DNA from: Tissierella sp032104385
GTDB lineage: Bacteria > Bacillota > Clostridia > Tissierellales > Tissierellaceae
Assembly: GCF_032104385.1 (NCBI RefSeq)
Contig: NZ_DAMCHJ010000002.1
Span: forward strand, 186,001-250,000
Reading direction: 5' to 3'
Length of the DNA stretch: 64,000 bases
Made by a program: the position numbers and the translations under genes. Below the pieces are notes generated by a model, which was given only the letters and a program-made list of their open reading frames with translations, did not search any database and was not told the origin of the DNA. Positions 16,480 to 25,375 of the stretch are shown here, piece after piece; the stretch's first letter is position 1, and each line of letters begins with the position of its first letter.

Positions 16480-17388
16480 CTATACATTAAGAAAACGTTT
16501 TAAAGATAATATACTACCTAATGCTCCTATACCAACACCTATTGCAGTAAACATTATTGTTATGTCCTTCACCAATAAAGCCGGTGATACTAAATATACT
16601 GTTAAAAGCACATAAAGCTTATCACTTACTGATTTAAAGAAATATTCATAACCATAGTTTATAACTACTATAGATAATGCTGCACCTATAAGACCAAATA
16701 AAACCCCTTCTATAATGAAAGGTCCTCTTATATATCCATTGGTTGCACCTACATATTTCATTATATTTATCTCTCGCCTTCTTGAAGCTACTGTAATTTT
16801 TACAGTATTAGAAATGATAAATACAGAAACTAATACCAAAACTCCTATTACAACTATACCACCAACTCTAATATAATTAGCGATTATCATGAGCTTGTCT
16901 ATTATATCCTTATAATATTTTACATCCTCTATCCCTTTTATGGATTTAATCTCTTTAACTACTGAATCTGCATATTTTATATCCTCTAATTGGATTATAT
17001 AAGAGTTTTGAAGTGGATTTTCTTCCAGCCCATCTAATAAATAAGAATCTCCCTCCCATTCTTCCTTCATAATTTCTAGTCCTTGTTCTTTAGAACGAAA
17101 TACTACTGATAATACACCTTCCTTTGACTTTATGGTTTCCTCTATAATACCTATATCTTTATCTTCTAAATCTAACTCTAAAAACACTTGTATCTCATCA
17201 AACTTAGTTTTTACTTCTAGTACCAGATTATTTATACTCAAAATCAAAATTAAAACTATACCTAATATAATAAGTACAGCTGATATAGAACCAACAGAAG
17301 CTAGCCCCATACCTCGATTTCTCCACATGCCCTGAAATCCCTGCTTTACTATATTCTTAAATACCCGAAATCGCATCACCATATCCAC
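16480..17388 (-). CDS. ftsX: cell-division ABC permease FtsX
   Basis: About 302 residues with the FtsX plan: cytoplasmic N-terminus with QGFQGMWRNRGMG, helix 1 (about 25-50), an extracellular loop of roughly 120 residues that contacts the LytM partner, then three helices (about 175-300). The reading starts at a GTG (17386-17388); in-frame ATGs at 17380-17382 and 17374-17376 are also possible, the first being 5 bases after AAGGG. The gene overlaps ftsE by up to 32 bases, normal for this pair. FtsX transmits the ATPase cycle of FtsE to the extracellular wall hydrolase encoded next. Confidence 0.95.
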   Translation of the reverse strand: MDMVMRFRVFKNIVKQGFQGMWRNRGMGLASVGSISAVLIILGIVLILILSINNLVLEVKTKFDEIQVFLELDLEDKDIGIIEETIKSKEGVLSVVFRSKEQGLEIMKEEWEGDSYLLDGLEENPLQNSYIIQLEDIKYADSVVKEIKSIKGIEDVKYYKDIIDKLMIIANYIRVGGIVVIGVLVLVSVFIISNTVKITVASRRREINIMKYVGATNGYIRGPFIIEGVLFGLIGAALSIVVINYGYEYFFKSVSDKLYVLLTVYLVSPALLVKDITIMFTAIGVGIGALGSILSLKRFLNV

Positions 17389-18052
17389 CCTTCTGTTCGT
17401 CCCTAATTAATTTGCCATCATGGATTTCTATTACCCTTTTTTTCATCTTATTTACTATATCCTTTGCATGAGTTGCCATAAGTATAGTAGTGCCTCTGCC
17501 ATTAATTTCAGATAAAACCTTCATTATTTCCCATGCAGTTTCTGGGTCTAAATTTCCCGTAGGTTCGTCTGCAATTAAAACTGGAGGACTATTAACAATG
17601 GCTCTGGCAATGGATACCCTTTGACGCTCGCCACCAGATAACTGATCTGGAAAACTAGAAGCCTTTCTACTTAAATCTACCATGCTTAACACCATTGGTA
17701 CACTTCTTCTTATTTCCTTAGGGTGAGCCCCTATTATCTCCATGGCAAAGGCTACATTCTCATATACTGTCTTATTAGGAAGTAATCTAAAATCTTGAAA
17801 AACTACACCTATATTTCTTCTAATATATGGTACCCTTCTATTTCTGACCTTGGTTATATCCATATCTTTCAACATTATCTTACCATCTGTAGGTTCCTCT
17901 TCTTTTAATAAAAGTTTAATCAATGTAGATTTCCCTGCACCTGATGAGCCTACTAAAAAAACAAATTCACCCTTATGTATTTCTAAATCTATATTTGAAA
18001 GAGCTTTAACATTATTATCATATTCTTTGCTTACATTCACAAGTTTTATCAA
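17357..18052 (-). CDS. ftsE: cell-division ABC ATPase FtsE
   Basis: 231 residues from a TTG start (18050-18052) placed 5 bases after AGGTGG; the GTG at 18059-18061 overlaps the ribosome site itself and is less likely. From the TTG the protein begins MIKLVNVSKEY as other FtsE proteins do. Walker A GSSGAGKST (35-43), Q-loop FQDFRLLP (about 85-92), ABC signature LSGGERQRV (138-146) and Walker B LIADEPTGNLDP (159-170) are intact. It forms the FtsEX complex with the next gene. A divergent promoter region separates it from the folate gene. Confidence 0.95.
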   Translation of the reverse strand: MIKLVNVSKEYDNNVKALSNIDLEIHKGEFVFLVGSSGAGKSTLIKLLLKEEEPTDGKIMLKDMDITKVRNRRVPYIRRNIGVVFQDFRLLPNKTVYENVAFAMEIIGAHPKEIRRSVPMVLSMVDLSRKASSFPDQLSGGERQRVSIARAIVNSPPVLIADEPTGNLDPETAWEIMKVLSEINGRGTTILMATHAKDIVNKMKKRVIEIHDGKLIRDEQKGGYGDAISGI

Positions 18053-18072
18053 TCTTACCACCTCGTTTTTCT

Positions 18073-18101
18073 ATAATATAATATATTAAAACTTGAGTAA
18101 A
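18073..18101 (-). promoter_or_regulatory. predicted promoter of ftsEX-LytM
   Basis: Minus-strand TTTACT (18096-18101), 17-base spacer, TATTAT (18073-18078). AT-rich background lowers certainty. Confidence 0.45.
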
Positions 18102-18124
18102 GTCCCATTAATTTCCAAACCTTT

Positions 18125-18153
18125 TTTACTTTCCCTTAATTGTATATTATAAT
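18125..18153 (+). promoter_or_regulatory. predicted promoter of the 5-formyl-THF cyclo-ligase gene
   Basis: TTTACT (18125-18130), 17-base spacer, TATAAT (18148-18153). The start would be about 30 bases before the coding region. Confidence 0.55.
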
Positions 18154-18192
18154 ATAAAATGTAAGATAAATAAACCATAAGAGGTGATTATT

Positions 18193-18768
18193 TTGGATAA
18201 AAAATTTTTAAGAAAGAAAATTTTGCAAAAAAGAGCTGAACTATCTACAGAAAACATTGTAAATTATAGTAATATTATCGAAAACAAACTATATGAAATG
18301 GATTATTATAAAAATTCTAAAACTATTATGTCTTTTATTAGCTTTGGAAATGAAATAATTACACATGAGATAATTAAAAATTCTATAGGGAATGGTAAAT
18401 CAGTTGTTGTTCCTATTACTATACCTGAAACTAAGGAGTTAAAGGCTTCTAAGATTTTAGATTTTTCTGAGCTTGAAATAGGATATTACAATATACTTAC
18501 TCCTAAAAAGGACTTTATAAGATTTATTGATTTTAATACTATAGATTTAGTTTTAGTTCCTGGTGTTGTTTTCGCTAGGGATGGTTATAGGGTTGGGTAC
18601 GGAGGAGGTTACTACGATAGATTTTTGTCTAAGTTTAAAGAAAAAGTAAATACAATTGGATTAGCATTTGACTTGCAAATCGTAGATGAAGTTCCTAAAG
18701 ATTCCTTTGATCTCCCTGTAGACTTTATAATAACAGAAAAGGAAACAATAAATTGCTTAGAAAAATAA
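18193..18768 (+). CDS. 5-formyltetrahydrofolate cyclo-ligase
   Basis: Converts 5-formyl-THF to 5,10-methenyl-THF with ATP, returning a storage or inhibitory folate to the one-carbon pool. 191 residues from a TTG (18193-18195) lying 6 bases after AGGTG; a GTG at 18184 overlaps the ribosome site. Basic ATP-binding N-terminus (KKFLRKKILQKR), SFGNEI, and the family signature VPGVVFARDGYRVGYGGG followed by YYDRF are present. The next plus-strand gene is a CofE-like glutamate ligase 77 bases downstream, which may hint at a folate-linked role for it. Confidence 0.93.
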   Translation: MDKKFLRKKILQKRAELSTENIVNYSNIIENKLYEMDYYKNSKTIMSFISFGNEIITHEIIKNSIGNGKSVVVPITIPETKELKASKILDFSELEIGYYNILTPKKDFIRFIDFNTIDLVLVPGVVFARDGYRVGYGGGYYDRFLSKFKEKVNTIGLAFDLQIVDEVPKDSFDLPVDFIITEKETINCLEK

Positions 18769-18845
18769 ACTTTATACTAAGCTTTTAATTTCCATTATTA
18801 GTGGTATAATATATGAGGTATTTAATTTGTTATTTAGGAGGAATT

Positions 18846-20033
18846 ATGATGGTAAGAAGAATAGGCACTACAGCAAGGGGGATTAGAACTCCCATTGTTA
18901 AAGAAGGTGATGATTTAGCTAATATTGTAGTTGATTCTTTACTCCTAGCAGCTAGCTCTGAAGGCTTCTCTATTAAAGATAGGGATGTTTTGGGTATTAC
19001 AGAATCACTTTTGGCTAGAGCTCAAGGAAATTATGCTACTGCTGATGCTATAGCTAAGGATATCAAGGTTAAATTCCCTTCAACTGTAGGATTAGTCTTC
19101 CCTATTTTAAGTAGAAATAGATTTTCAATTATATTAAAAGGAATTATATCAAGCGGAAGAAAGGTAGTATTGCTACTTTCTTATCCTTCTGATGAAGTAG
19201 GAAATCATTTAATGGATATAGATAAAATGGATGAATTGAAAATTAATCCATATACTGATATATTAACAGAATCGGATTATAGAAAACTTTTTGGTGAAAA
19301 AGTTGTACATCCCTTTACTGGTGTAGATTATGTAAATATGTATAAAGAAATAGGTAAAGACAATATTGAAATAATTTTCTCTAATAATCCAAGAACAATA
19401 TTAGATTATACTAAGGATATATTGGTGGCAAATATTCATGACAGGCATAGGACTAAAAGAATTCTTAAAGAATCTGGGGCTAATATTGTTTATGGTCTAG
19501 ATGATATTCTAAATTCATCTATAGACAATTCTGGATACAATCCAGAATATGGCGTACTTGGCTCAAATCTTGCTTCTGAAAATGAGTTGAAGTTATTCCC
19601 TAGAGATTGCCAAAGCTTTGTTGAATCTGTACAAAAAAAAGTGAGAGAAAAAACTGAAAAAAATATTGAAGTTATGATTTATGGAGATGGAGCTTTTAAA
19701 GACCCTGTAGGTAAGATTTGGGAGCTTGCTGACCCAGTAGTCTCTCCAGGATATACTAAAGGACTAGAAGGCACTCCAAATGAATTGAAACTAAAATATA
19801 TTGTAGATACAGAATTAGATGATTTACATGGGGATGAAGTTATGGAAGCTGTTAAACAGAAAATAAATAGTAAAGGTAACAACCTAGTTGAAAAAGAAGA
19901 ATCTTTAGGGACAACCCCTAGAAGATTAACAGATTTATTAGGCAGCCTTTGCGATTTAACCAGCGGTAGTGGGGATAAGGGTACTCCTATAGTACTTATT
20001 CAAGGATATTTTGATAATTATGCAACAGAATAA
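18846..20033 (+). CDS. CofE-like (coenzyme F420-0:L-glutamate ligase family) protein
   Basis: 395 residues from the ATG at 18846-18848, which follows TAGGAGG by 4 bases (a second ATG is immediately next, better spaced at 7); the in-frame extension to 18813 lacks a site. The protein has the CofE fold: RIGTTARGIRTPIVKEGDDL, then DVLGITESLLARAQGNY, and late DGAFKDPVGKIWELADP. True CofE adds gamma-glutamates to F420-0, but low-GC Clostridia generally lack F420 and no other F420 genes are here. An alternative glutamate-ligase role, perhaps on a folate given the neighbouring cyclo-ligase, is inference. Confidence 0.85.
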   Translation: MMVRRIGTTARGIRTPIVKEGDDLANIVVDSLLLAASSEGFSIKDRDVLGITESLLARAQGNYATADAIAKDIKVKFPSTVGLVFPILSRNRFSIILKGIISSGRKVVLLLSYPSDEVGNHLMDIDKMDELKINPYTDILTESDYRKLFGEKVVHPFTGVDYVNMYKEIGKDNIEIIFSNNPRTILDYTKDILVANIHDRHRTKRILKESGANIVYGLDDILNSSIDNSGYNPEYGVLGSNLASENELKLFPRDCQSFVESVQKKVREKTEKNIEVMIYGDGAFKDPVGKIWELADPVVSPGYTKGLEGTPNELKLKYIVDTELDDLHGDEVMEAVKQKINSKGNNLVEKEESLGTTPRRLTDLLGSLCDLTSGSGDKGTPIVLIQGYFDNYATE

Positions 20034-20058
20034 TTTTATGGGTTATAAAATAAATCTT

Positions 20059-20084
20059 GCGACAGGAGAACCGTCCCCCTGTCG
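20059..20084. repeat. GC-rich inverted repeat (GCGACAGG...CCTGTCGC) between convergent genes
   Basis: Arms GCGACAGG and CCTGTCGC flank AGAACCGTCC. It is strikingly GC-rich for this DNA and matches, from memory, a dispersed palindromic element of Clostridia reading GACGGTTCTCCTGTC. It sits just before the stop of the Lon-like gene; it may also end transcripts but has no T-run. Only one copy was noticed in this window. Confidence 0.6.
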
Positions 20085-20086
20085 CA

Positions 20087-22474
20087 TTATTCTTCAAATT
20101 CTTTATCTAACATAGCATAATATATTAATTTTTCCTGAACATAAGCATTAATAGTATTTTCTTCATATTCTCCATTCTCATTTAATTCTCCTGCTTTTAT
20201 ACCTGTTAATATTTCCATTCCTTCATCTATTGTATTTATAGCATAAATCGTAAATATCCCTTTCCTTACTGCATCTATTACTTCTTCATTTAACATTAGA
20301 TTGTCTATGTTTTTACTTGGAATTATAACTCCCTCTCCACCTTTTAATCCTTTGAGCTTACATACATTATAAAAACCCTCTATTTTCTCATTTACTCCAC
20401 CTATAGGCTGAATTATTCCCTTCTGATTTACGGAGCCTGTAACTGCAATTCCTTGTTTTATTGGTATATCTCCTAAACTTGACAATATGGCATATAACTC
20501 TGTACTAGAAGCACTATCACCATCTATACCATCATAGGATTGCTCAAAAGTAATGCTAGCTGTCATAGATAATTGAATATTTTGAGCATATTTTTCCCCT
20601 AAATAGCCACTCATGATTAGGACTCCTTTATCATGAATATTTCCACTTTGCTCCGTTTCCTTTTCAATATTTATTATTCCATCCTTACCAAAGTAAGTAT
20701 TTGCAGTTATCTTAGTAGGTCTGCCAAAAGAATATTGCCCTAAGTCAATGACAGAAAGTCCATTTATTTCTCCAATCTTTTCTCCCTCAGTATCTATTAA
20801 AATAGTTCCATTATCTATTAGTTCTAAAAGTCTTTCCTCATATGAATTATTTCTATATTGTCTTTTAGATATAGTTATTTCCACATCTTCCTTTGTAACT
20901 ATATTCTTGCCTTTACTAAATGCCCAGCTATCAGCTTCATATATTACTTCTACCAAATTATTGAAACTTGCAGTAAGCTTATTCTTTTCATCTGCTATTC
21001 TACTGCTTAAGTCTATTATTGTCCCTAAGGCCTCCCTATTAAATGGCAATAAATTTTCCTTTTTACATTGGTAAGCTACAAATGAACCAATTTTTAATAT
21101 ATTCTCCTTATTTCTTTCCATTTCAGTATCAAAATCAGCTCTTATTCTAAAAAGTTTTTTAAACTCTTCATCATAAGTATATAAGAAATGACATGTCATA
21201 TAATCTCCTATAATTATTATTTTAATATCTAGTGGTATTGCTTCAGGGCTTAAGGTCTCAGATGTTAAATTAGAACTATAAATATTTTCAATTTTTAGTT
21301 CCTCAGTAGTTATTGCCCTTTTTAGACCATCCCAAGAAAATTTATCTTGTAAAATATCCTTTGCCTGAATTAATATATATCCTCCATTAGCCTCATGCAT
21401 AGAACCTGGTTTAATCCTAGTATGATCAGTTTTTGCCACACCCATCTCATTAGCATATTCTATTTTCCCAAATAAATTATAATAATTTGGATTCATCTCT
21501 TTTATTACTGGAGCACCTTTTTTATAACTATTATCTATAAAAAGATTTATAAAATACCTTTTTAAAAAGTCTTCTTTCTTATTTCCTTGAAGAAATATTT
21601 TTTCCATATAGTTTTCTTCTTCATCATCTAAAAACATTTCATAGTTTTTTACAATATCTTCTTTCATATCTAAAAGAAAATTGGTTATTCCTTCATTTTC
21701 CCTATATTTAACTTGAATTGGTCCTATAAATGTAGTCGCCACTAATGCAACTTGTTCTTCCTTTAGCTTTTTCATTTCATTTTTTAATTTAATTTCTATA
21801 TTCTTTATTCGCTTAATGTAGTCATAAGATTTCTGAGTTAGCTCTATTGATATATTCCCGAGTCTATCCATATCTTCATCTGATAACTTATCAAGTTCTT
21901 CATCTGTCATAGGTCTATTATCAATTAACGGAATACTCAATATACCTCTTTCAGTTTGCTTAAATACAAAATTATATTCTTTAGCAAAATTGTTTAATTC
22001 TATTAATATATTTTCAGCCATTTTTTTATTTTCATTAAATATGGAGTTTTTATTGTCTTCATAGTCCTTTGAACTTAATGCCTTAGGTATTTCAACATCT
22101 ATGTTTTTTATAGCAGTTTCTATTTCCTTCTTAAAATCTATGCCTTTTCCAGGCTCTAAATTTATCGCCTTAGGACAATTAGGTCTTTTAAAATTATATA
22201 CATAACACCAATCATATGGTATAGGCCTCTTCTTAGCAAATTCCTCTGCAACTAAATATGAATAGGAGCTCCTTCCTGTACCTGCAAAACCTGATACATA
22301 AATATTATATCCTTTTCTCCTCATAGAAAGTCCATATTTTAGAGCTTCCATAGCCCTATCTTGCCCTATTAGTTCTCTATCTATCATCCAATCTTTAGTA
22401 GTCTCATGGGGAAATATATTTGGATCACATTGATTTCTTAGTCTTTCAACTGGAACTTTATATCTTTCTAACAT
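20087..22474 (-). CDS. Lon-like protease (AAA_32/LonC type) with Arg in place of the P-loop Lys
   Basis: About 795 residues; the ATG at 22472-22474 is chosen because GGAGGTGAT lies 5 bases upstream (a longer frame would include that site). The N-terminal part is an AAA_32 ATPase-like domain whose P-loop reads GFAGTGRSS, Arg68 replacing lysine. A coiled segment lies around 150-260. The C-terminal S16 Lon domain has catalytic Ser654 in DGDSASS and Lys697 in NEKIEGF, 43 residues apart as in Lon. Family members lack the N-terminal substrate domain of LonA. Whether it hydrolyses ATP is uncertain. A terminator-like GC repeat follows. Confidence 0.9.
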   Translation of the reverse strand: MLERYKVPVERLRNQCDPNIFPHETTKDWMIDRELIGQDRAMEALKYGLSMRRKGYNIYVSGFAGTGRSSYSYLVAEEFAKKRPIPYDWCYVYNFKRPNCPKAINLEPGKGIDFKKEIETAIKNIDVEIPKALSSKDYEDNKNSIFNENKKMAENILIELNNFAKEYNFVFKQTERGILSIPLIDNRPMTDEELDKLSDEDMDRLGNISIELTQKSYDYIKRIKNIEIKLKNEMKKLKEEQVALVATTFIGPIQVKYRENEGITNFLLDMKEDIVKNYEMFLDDEEENYMEKIFLQGNKKEDFLKRYFINLFIDNSYKKGAPVIKEMNPNYYNLFGKIEYANEMGVAKTDHTRIKPGSMHEANGGYILIQAKDILQDKFSWDGLKRAITTEELKIENIYSSNLTSETLSPEAIPLDIKIIIIGDYMTCHFLYTYDEEFKKLFRIRADFDTEMERNKENILKIGSFVAYQCKKENLLPFNREALGTIIDLSSRIADEKNKLTASFNNLVEVIYEADSWAFSKGKNIVTKEDVEITISKRQYRNNSYEERLLELIDNGTILIDTEGEKIGEINGLSVIDLGQYSFGRPTKITANTYFGKDGIINIEKETEQSGNIHDKGVLIMSGYLGEKYAQNIQLSMTASITFEQSYDGIDGDSASSTELYAILSSLGDIPIKQGIAVTGSVNQKGIIQPIGGVNEKIEGFYNVCKLKGLKGGEGVIIPSKNIDNLMLNEEVIDAVRKGIFTIYAINTIDEGMEILTGIKAGELNENGEYEENTINAYVQEKLIYYAMLDKEFEE

Positions 22475-22646
22475 TGAGATCACCTCCATAAATAACTCCT
22501 TTAATTATACACCATTTCATAGTTCAATGTATTCTAATTTTTATATTTGTTTACAAAAAGATTAAATTACAAAAAAGTTTCTATCGAAATATTATAAGGT
22601 AATGTTTTTTATAAGACATTAAAGTAGATCCTTCCTATTTGTTATA

Positions 22647-22685
22647 AAATAAATGCAATGGGGAAACCCCATCGCATTTATTTTA
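22647..22685 (-). terminator. terminator of the LysM gene
   Basis: Minus strand: AATAAATGCGATGGGG, loop TTT, CCCCATTGCATTTATT then TTATAAC. Fifteen of sixteen pairs match. It overlaps the stop codon of the LysM gene. Confidence 0.7.
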
Positions 22686-23520
22686 TTCCTGCTGCTATTT
22701 TTATCATTTTTTGATGTTCTGTATCTTGTTTCCCATCCATATGTCTTGTACTACCTGCAAAATGTATATCAAAATGACCGTCTATTCCATTACCCTTTAT
22801 ATAATCAAAGTTAATCCCTCTACCATATCCGCCTGATCTATTATTTGTCATTGCTCCTCCTGCTACGCTATCTAATCCTGCATGGGGCATAAAGGTTACG
22901 CTGGCTGCTATCTTTCTACCATTATATTCTACAATAGCTGGTCTTCTTGCCCAGCTAAAACCTCCCCATATGGATTTCATAATATCAGTATCTTCTTTCG
23001 TTAATGTTTCGCAGTCTGCATGATTTGACCCTACTGATCTTTGCACCATATAAGATTTACCAGTATAAAAATCTATTACCTTAAACTCTGCCCCTCTTGG
23101 AACTATTTTGTCCACTTCATTAAACCAATTAAGATACTCTCCATATGTAGTTTCTTTAACTGATGTCTCCTGTATCACTTCATCTTTTTTTATCACTTCT
23201 TCTTGTACTTCTTTTTCTTTTACTTCCTCATTTTGTATTTCAATAGTATTTTTTATGGCTCTTATATCTACAGCTCCTCTATTTACAGAGTTCTTTTTTA
23301 TTTGCCTTTCTGGAATCTTTATAACTTGTCCAGGATAAATTATTGTTTCTTTATTAGCTTTATTTTCTTTTAATATACTTTCTATTGAAATTCTATATTT
23401 CTGGGAAACTTTCCAAAATGTATCTCCTTTTTTTACTATATGATTTTCTGCAAAACTAGTAGTACTAATACAAAGAGTTAATGCTACTGTTCCTATTGCT
23501 ATTTTTGTAGTTTTCTTCAT
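22678..23520 (-). CDS. secreted LysM-domain protein with a conserved C-terminal domain
   Basis: 280 residues from the ATG at 23518-23520, which follows GGAGGAGG; the alternative upstream TTG would lie in the ribosome site. Signal peptide about 1-25, one LysM domain (about 28-70: HIVKKGDTFWKVSQKY ... IYPGQVIKIP), a Glu/Lys-rich linker (about 95-125) and a C-terminal domain (about 130-280) with GSNHADCETLTKED and HFDIHFAGSTRH, plus a late EHQKMIK. Similar LysM proteins occur in spore-forming Firmicutes; the histidine/aspartate pattern hints at metal binding but the enzymatic role is not known to me. LysM should attach it to peptidoglycan. Confidence 0.85.
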   Translation of the reverse strand: MKKTTKIAIGTVALTLCISTTSFAENHIVKKGDTFWKVSQKYRISIESILKENKANKETIIYPGQVIKIPERQIKKNSVNRGAVDIRAIKNTIEIQNEEVKEKEVQEEVIKKDEVIQETSVKETTYGEYLNWFNEVDKIVPRGAEFKVIDFYTGKSYMVQRSVGSNHADCETLTKEDTDIMKSIWGGFSWARRPAIVEYNGRKIAASVTFMPHAGLDSVAGGAMTNNRSGGYGRGINFDYIKGNGIDGHFDIHFAGSTRHMDGKQDTEHQKMIKIAAGIK

Positions 23521-23699
23521 ATGCTCCTCCTCCAATTTACATTTGTTTTTGTAACCTTTTTGTTACTATTATATTATTTCGCCATAAATCACTGAAATCC
23601 TTTATGTAATATTTTCCAATACAATAGGTTAAGGCAGTAAAATCTTTCTAACCTACTTTATATATTCCACATTCATAGTGGAAAACCCTTTTTTTAAAA

Positions 23700-23738
23700 A
23701 TAAAAAAACTGCTGACAAATTTTACTTTATCAACAGTC
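23700..23738 (-). terminator. terminator of the PrcB-like gene
   Basis: Minus strand: ACTGTTGA, 14-base loop, TCAGCAGT, then TTTTTTT. An outer pair AACCCTTT/AAAGGGTT encloses it, giving a nested structure. Confidence 0.65.
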
Positions 23739-23796
23739 TGACGAAAGGGTTTGACTTTACTATTTATATGCTATCTTTCCAAGTAAATATTTACTT

Positions 23797-24234
23797 CTAT
23801 TCATTATATTCAATATCTAAATGTACTTCCTCTGGCATATTTTTCAAATTGGTTTTTACTACAATATATGGATAGTCATATTCTTGCTCTACTATTTCAT
23901 TGGGGTCTGGATCTGTAAACTTTGCATAAACTACTATATCAAATACATCCTTATTATATTTTTCTTTAATGATTTGAGCAACTTCTACTAAATATCCCTT
24001 TGAATTTTTTTCCCCCCTTGTAACCACAACATAAATATCATCTTCGTATTTACATGTTAAAGCTCTTTCTTCAGTTAAATATTTAGGCAGCATTTCAGAA
24101 ATCTTTTCTGGTATTTCATCTTCTTGTACTACTTTGAATTTAACTTGGCTGTCACTACCTTTTAATAATCTAGGTATAAATAGAATTCCCATAACTAAAA
24201 TAATTGCCAAGGCAATAATTTGATTTCTTTTCAA
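23797..24234 (-). CDS. membrane-anchored PrcB C-terminal-domain-like protein
   Basis: 145 residues: basic start, one membrane helix (about 6-23) and an external domain resembling PrcB_C (YVVVTRGEKNSKGYLVEVAQI, about 70-90). PrcB is the accessory subunit of the Treponema dentilysin protease; in Firmicutes the domain appears in small secreted or anchored proteins of unknown function. It is a single-gene unit with its own terminator and lies between LysM and transketolase genes. Function unknown. Confidence 0.7.
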   Translation of the reverse strand: MKRNQIIALAIILVMGILFIPRLLKGSDSQVKFKVVQEDEIPEKISEMLPKYLTEERALTCKYEDDIYVVVTRGEKNSKGYLVEVAQIIKEKYNKDVFDIVVYAKFTDPDPNEIVEQEYDYPYIVVKTNLKNMPEEVHLDIEYNE

Positions 24235-24408
24235 TCTTATCCCCCCAATATTAATCTTATATAATTAATATTCTTTATGGGACTATATTATGTATATTTT
24301 ATAAAAAAGGCTTTTATGTAAGCATTATAAGGTAGCACTTTTGAAACTAATTGACGAAAAATCCTTTTTTTACAAGACTTAAAAGTAAAACTTCCCTATT
24401 CCTTATAA

Positions 24409-24441
24409 AAAACCTCTGATTTATACATAATCAGAGGTTTT
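24409..24441 (-). terminator. terminator downstream of the transketolase genes
   Basis: Perfect 13-pair stem AAAACCTCTGATT / AATCAGAGGTTTT with a 7-base loop, immediately after the transketolase stop. On the minus strand it ends in TTTT then ATAAGG. Confidence 0.8.
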
Positions 24442-24445
24442 CATA

Positions 24446-25375
24446 CTATAATAATTCTTTTGCTTTATTTACAATATTATCTATATTAAGTCCATATTTG
24501 TCCAGTAATTCAAATCCATCTCCTGATTCTCCAAAGGTATCCATAGTCCCAATCCTAATAACACGAGTTGGTTGCTTTTCAGATACTACCTCTGCTACTG
24601 CACTACCTAAGCCTCCTATTATACTATGTTCTTCAACAGTAACTATACCTTTAGTCTCTCTAGCTGCTTTTATTATAATATCTTCATCTATAGGTTTAAT
24701 ACTAGCCATATTTATAACCCTTGCTAATATACCTTCTTCAGCCAATTTTTCTGATGCAGATAATGCCTTTGCAACCATAACTCCTGTGGCTATAAGAGTT
24801 ATATCTTTTCCCTCTTTTAACTCCACAGCTTTACCTATTTCAAATTTATAATCTTCATCAAATATTACAGGAACTTTTGCCCTTCCAAGTCTTATATATA
24901 CTGGTCCATTATGTTCTGCTGCTTTAAATATACATTGTTTTGTTTCTATGGCGTCTGCAGGACTTAAAACCACCATATTGGGTAAAGACCTCATTAGACT
25001 AATATCCTCTAATGCTTGGTGAGTTGCTCCATCTTCTCCTACAGTTAAACCTGCATGAGTTGCTGCAATTTTTACATTTAATTTTGGATAGCATACTGAG
25101 TTTCTTATAATTTCAAAAGCACGACCTGTAGCAAACATTGCAAAACTGCTTGCAAAAGGAATCTTGCCTGCAGTAGCTAATCCTGCTGCTGTACCTACTA
25201 AATTTTGTTCTGCTATACCTACATTAAAAAATCTTTCTGGATAAGCTTTAGCAAAAACAGATGTCTTAGTAGAACCTGAAAGGTCTGCATCTAATACCAC
25301 TATATTTTCATTATTACCGCCTAATTCTTTTAATGCCTCTCCATAAGCATCTCTTGTTGCAATCATATTAGCCAT
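24446..25375 (-). CDS. transketolase, C-terminal subunit
   Basis: 309-residue half of a split transketolase, holding the pyrimidine-binding domain (about 1-165) and the C-terminal domain. Signatures include FFNVGIAEQNLVGTAAGLA (catalytic glutamate of TPP activation), SFAMFATGRAFEIIRNS and THAGLTVGEDGATHQALEDI, here shortened to THAGLTVGEDGATHQ. With the upstream N-terminal subunit it moves two-carbon ketol groups in the pentose phosphate pathway, probably the main route to pentoses and erythrose-4-phosphate in this organism. It overlaps the upstream stop by 8 bases (translational coupling). Confidence 0.95.
   Translation of the reverse strand: MANMIATRDAYGEALKELGGNNENIVVLDADLSGSTKTSVFAKAYPERFFNVGIAEQNLVGTAAGLATAGKIPFASSFAMFATGRAFEIIRNSVCYPKLNVKIAATHAGLTVGEDGATHQALEDISLMRSLPNMVVLSPADAIETKQCIFKAAEHNGPVYIRLGRAKVPVIFDEDYKFEIGKAVELKEGKDITLIATGVMVAKALSASEKLAEEGILARVINMASIKPIDEDIIIKAARETKGIVTVEEHSIIGGLGSAVAEVVSEKQPTRVIRIGTMDTFGESGDGFELLDKYGLNIDNIVNKAKELL

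Noticed and set aside
15802..16503. 233-codon plus-strand frame opposite the LytM gene
   Set aside because: Serine/phenylalanine-rich shadow of the coiled-coil region; no ribosome site.
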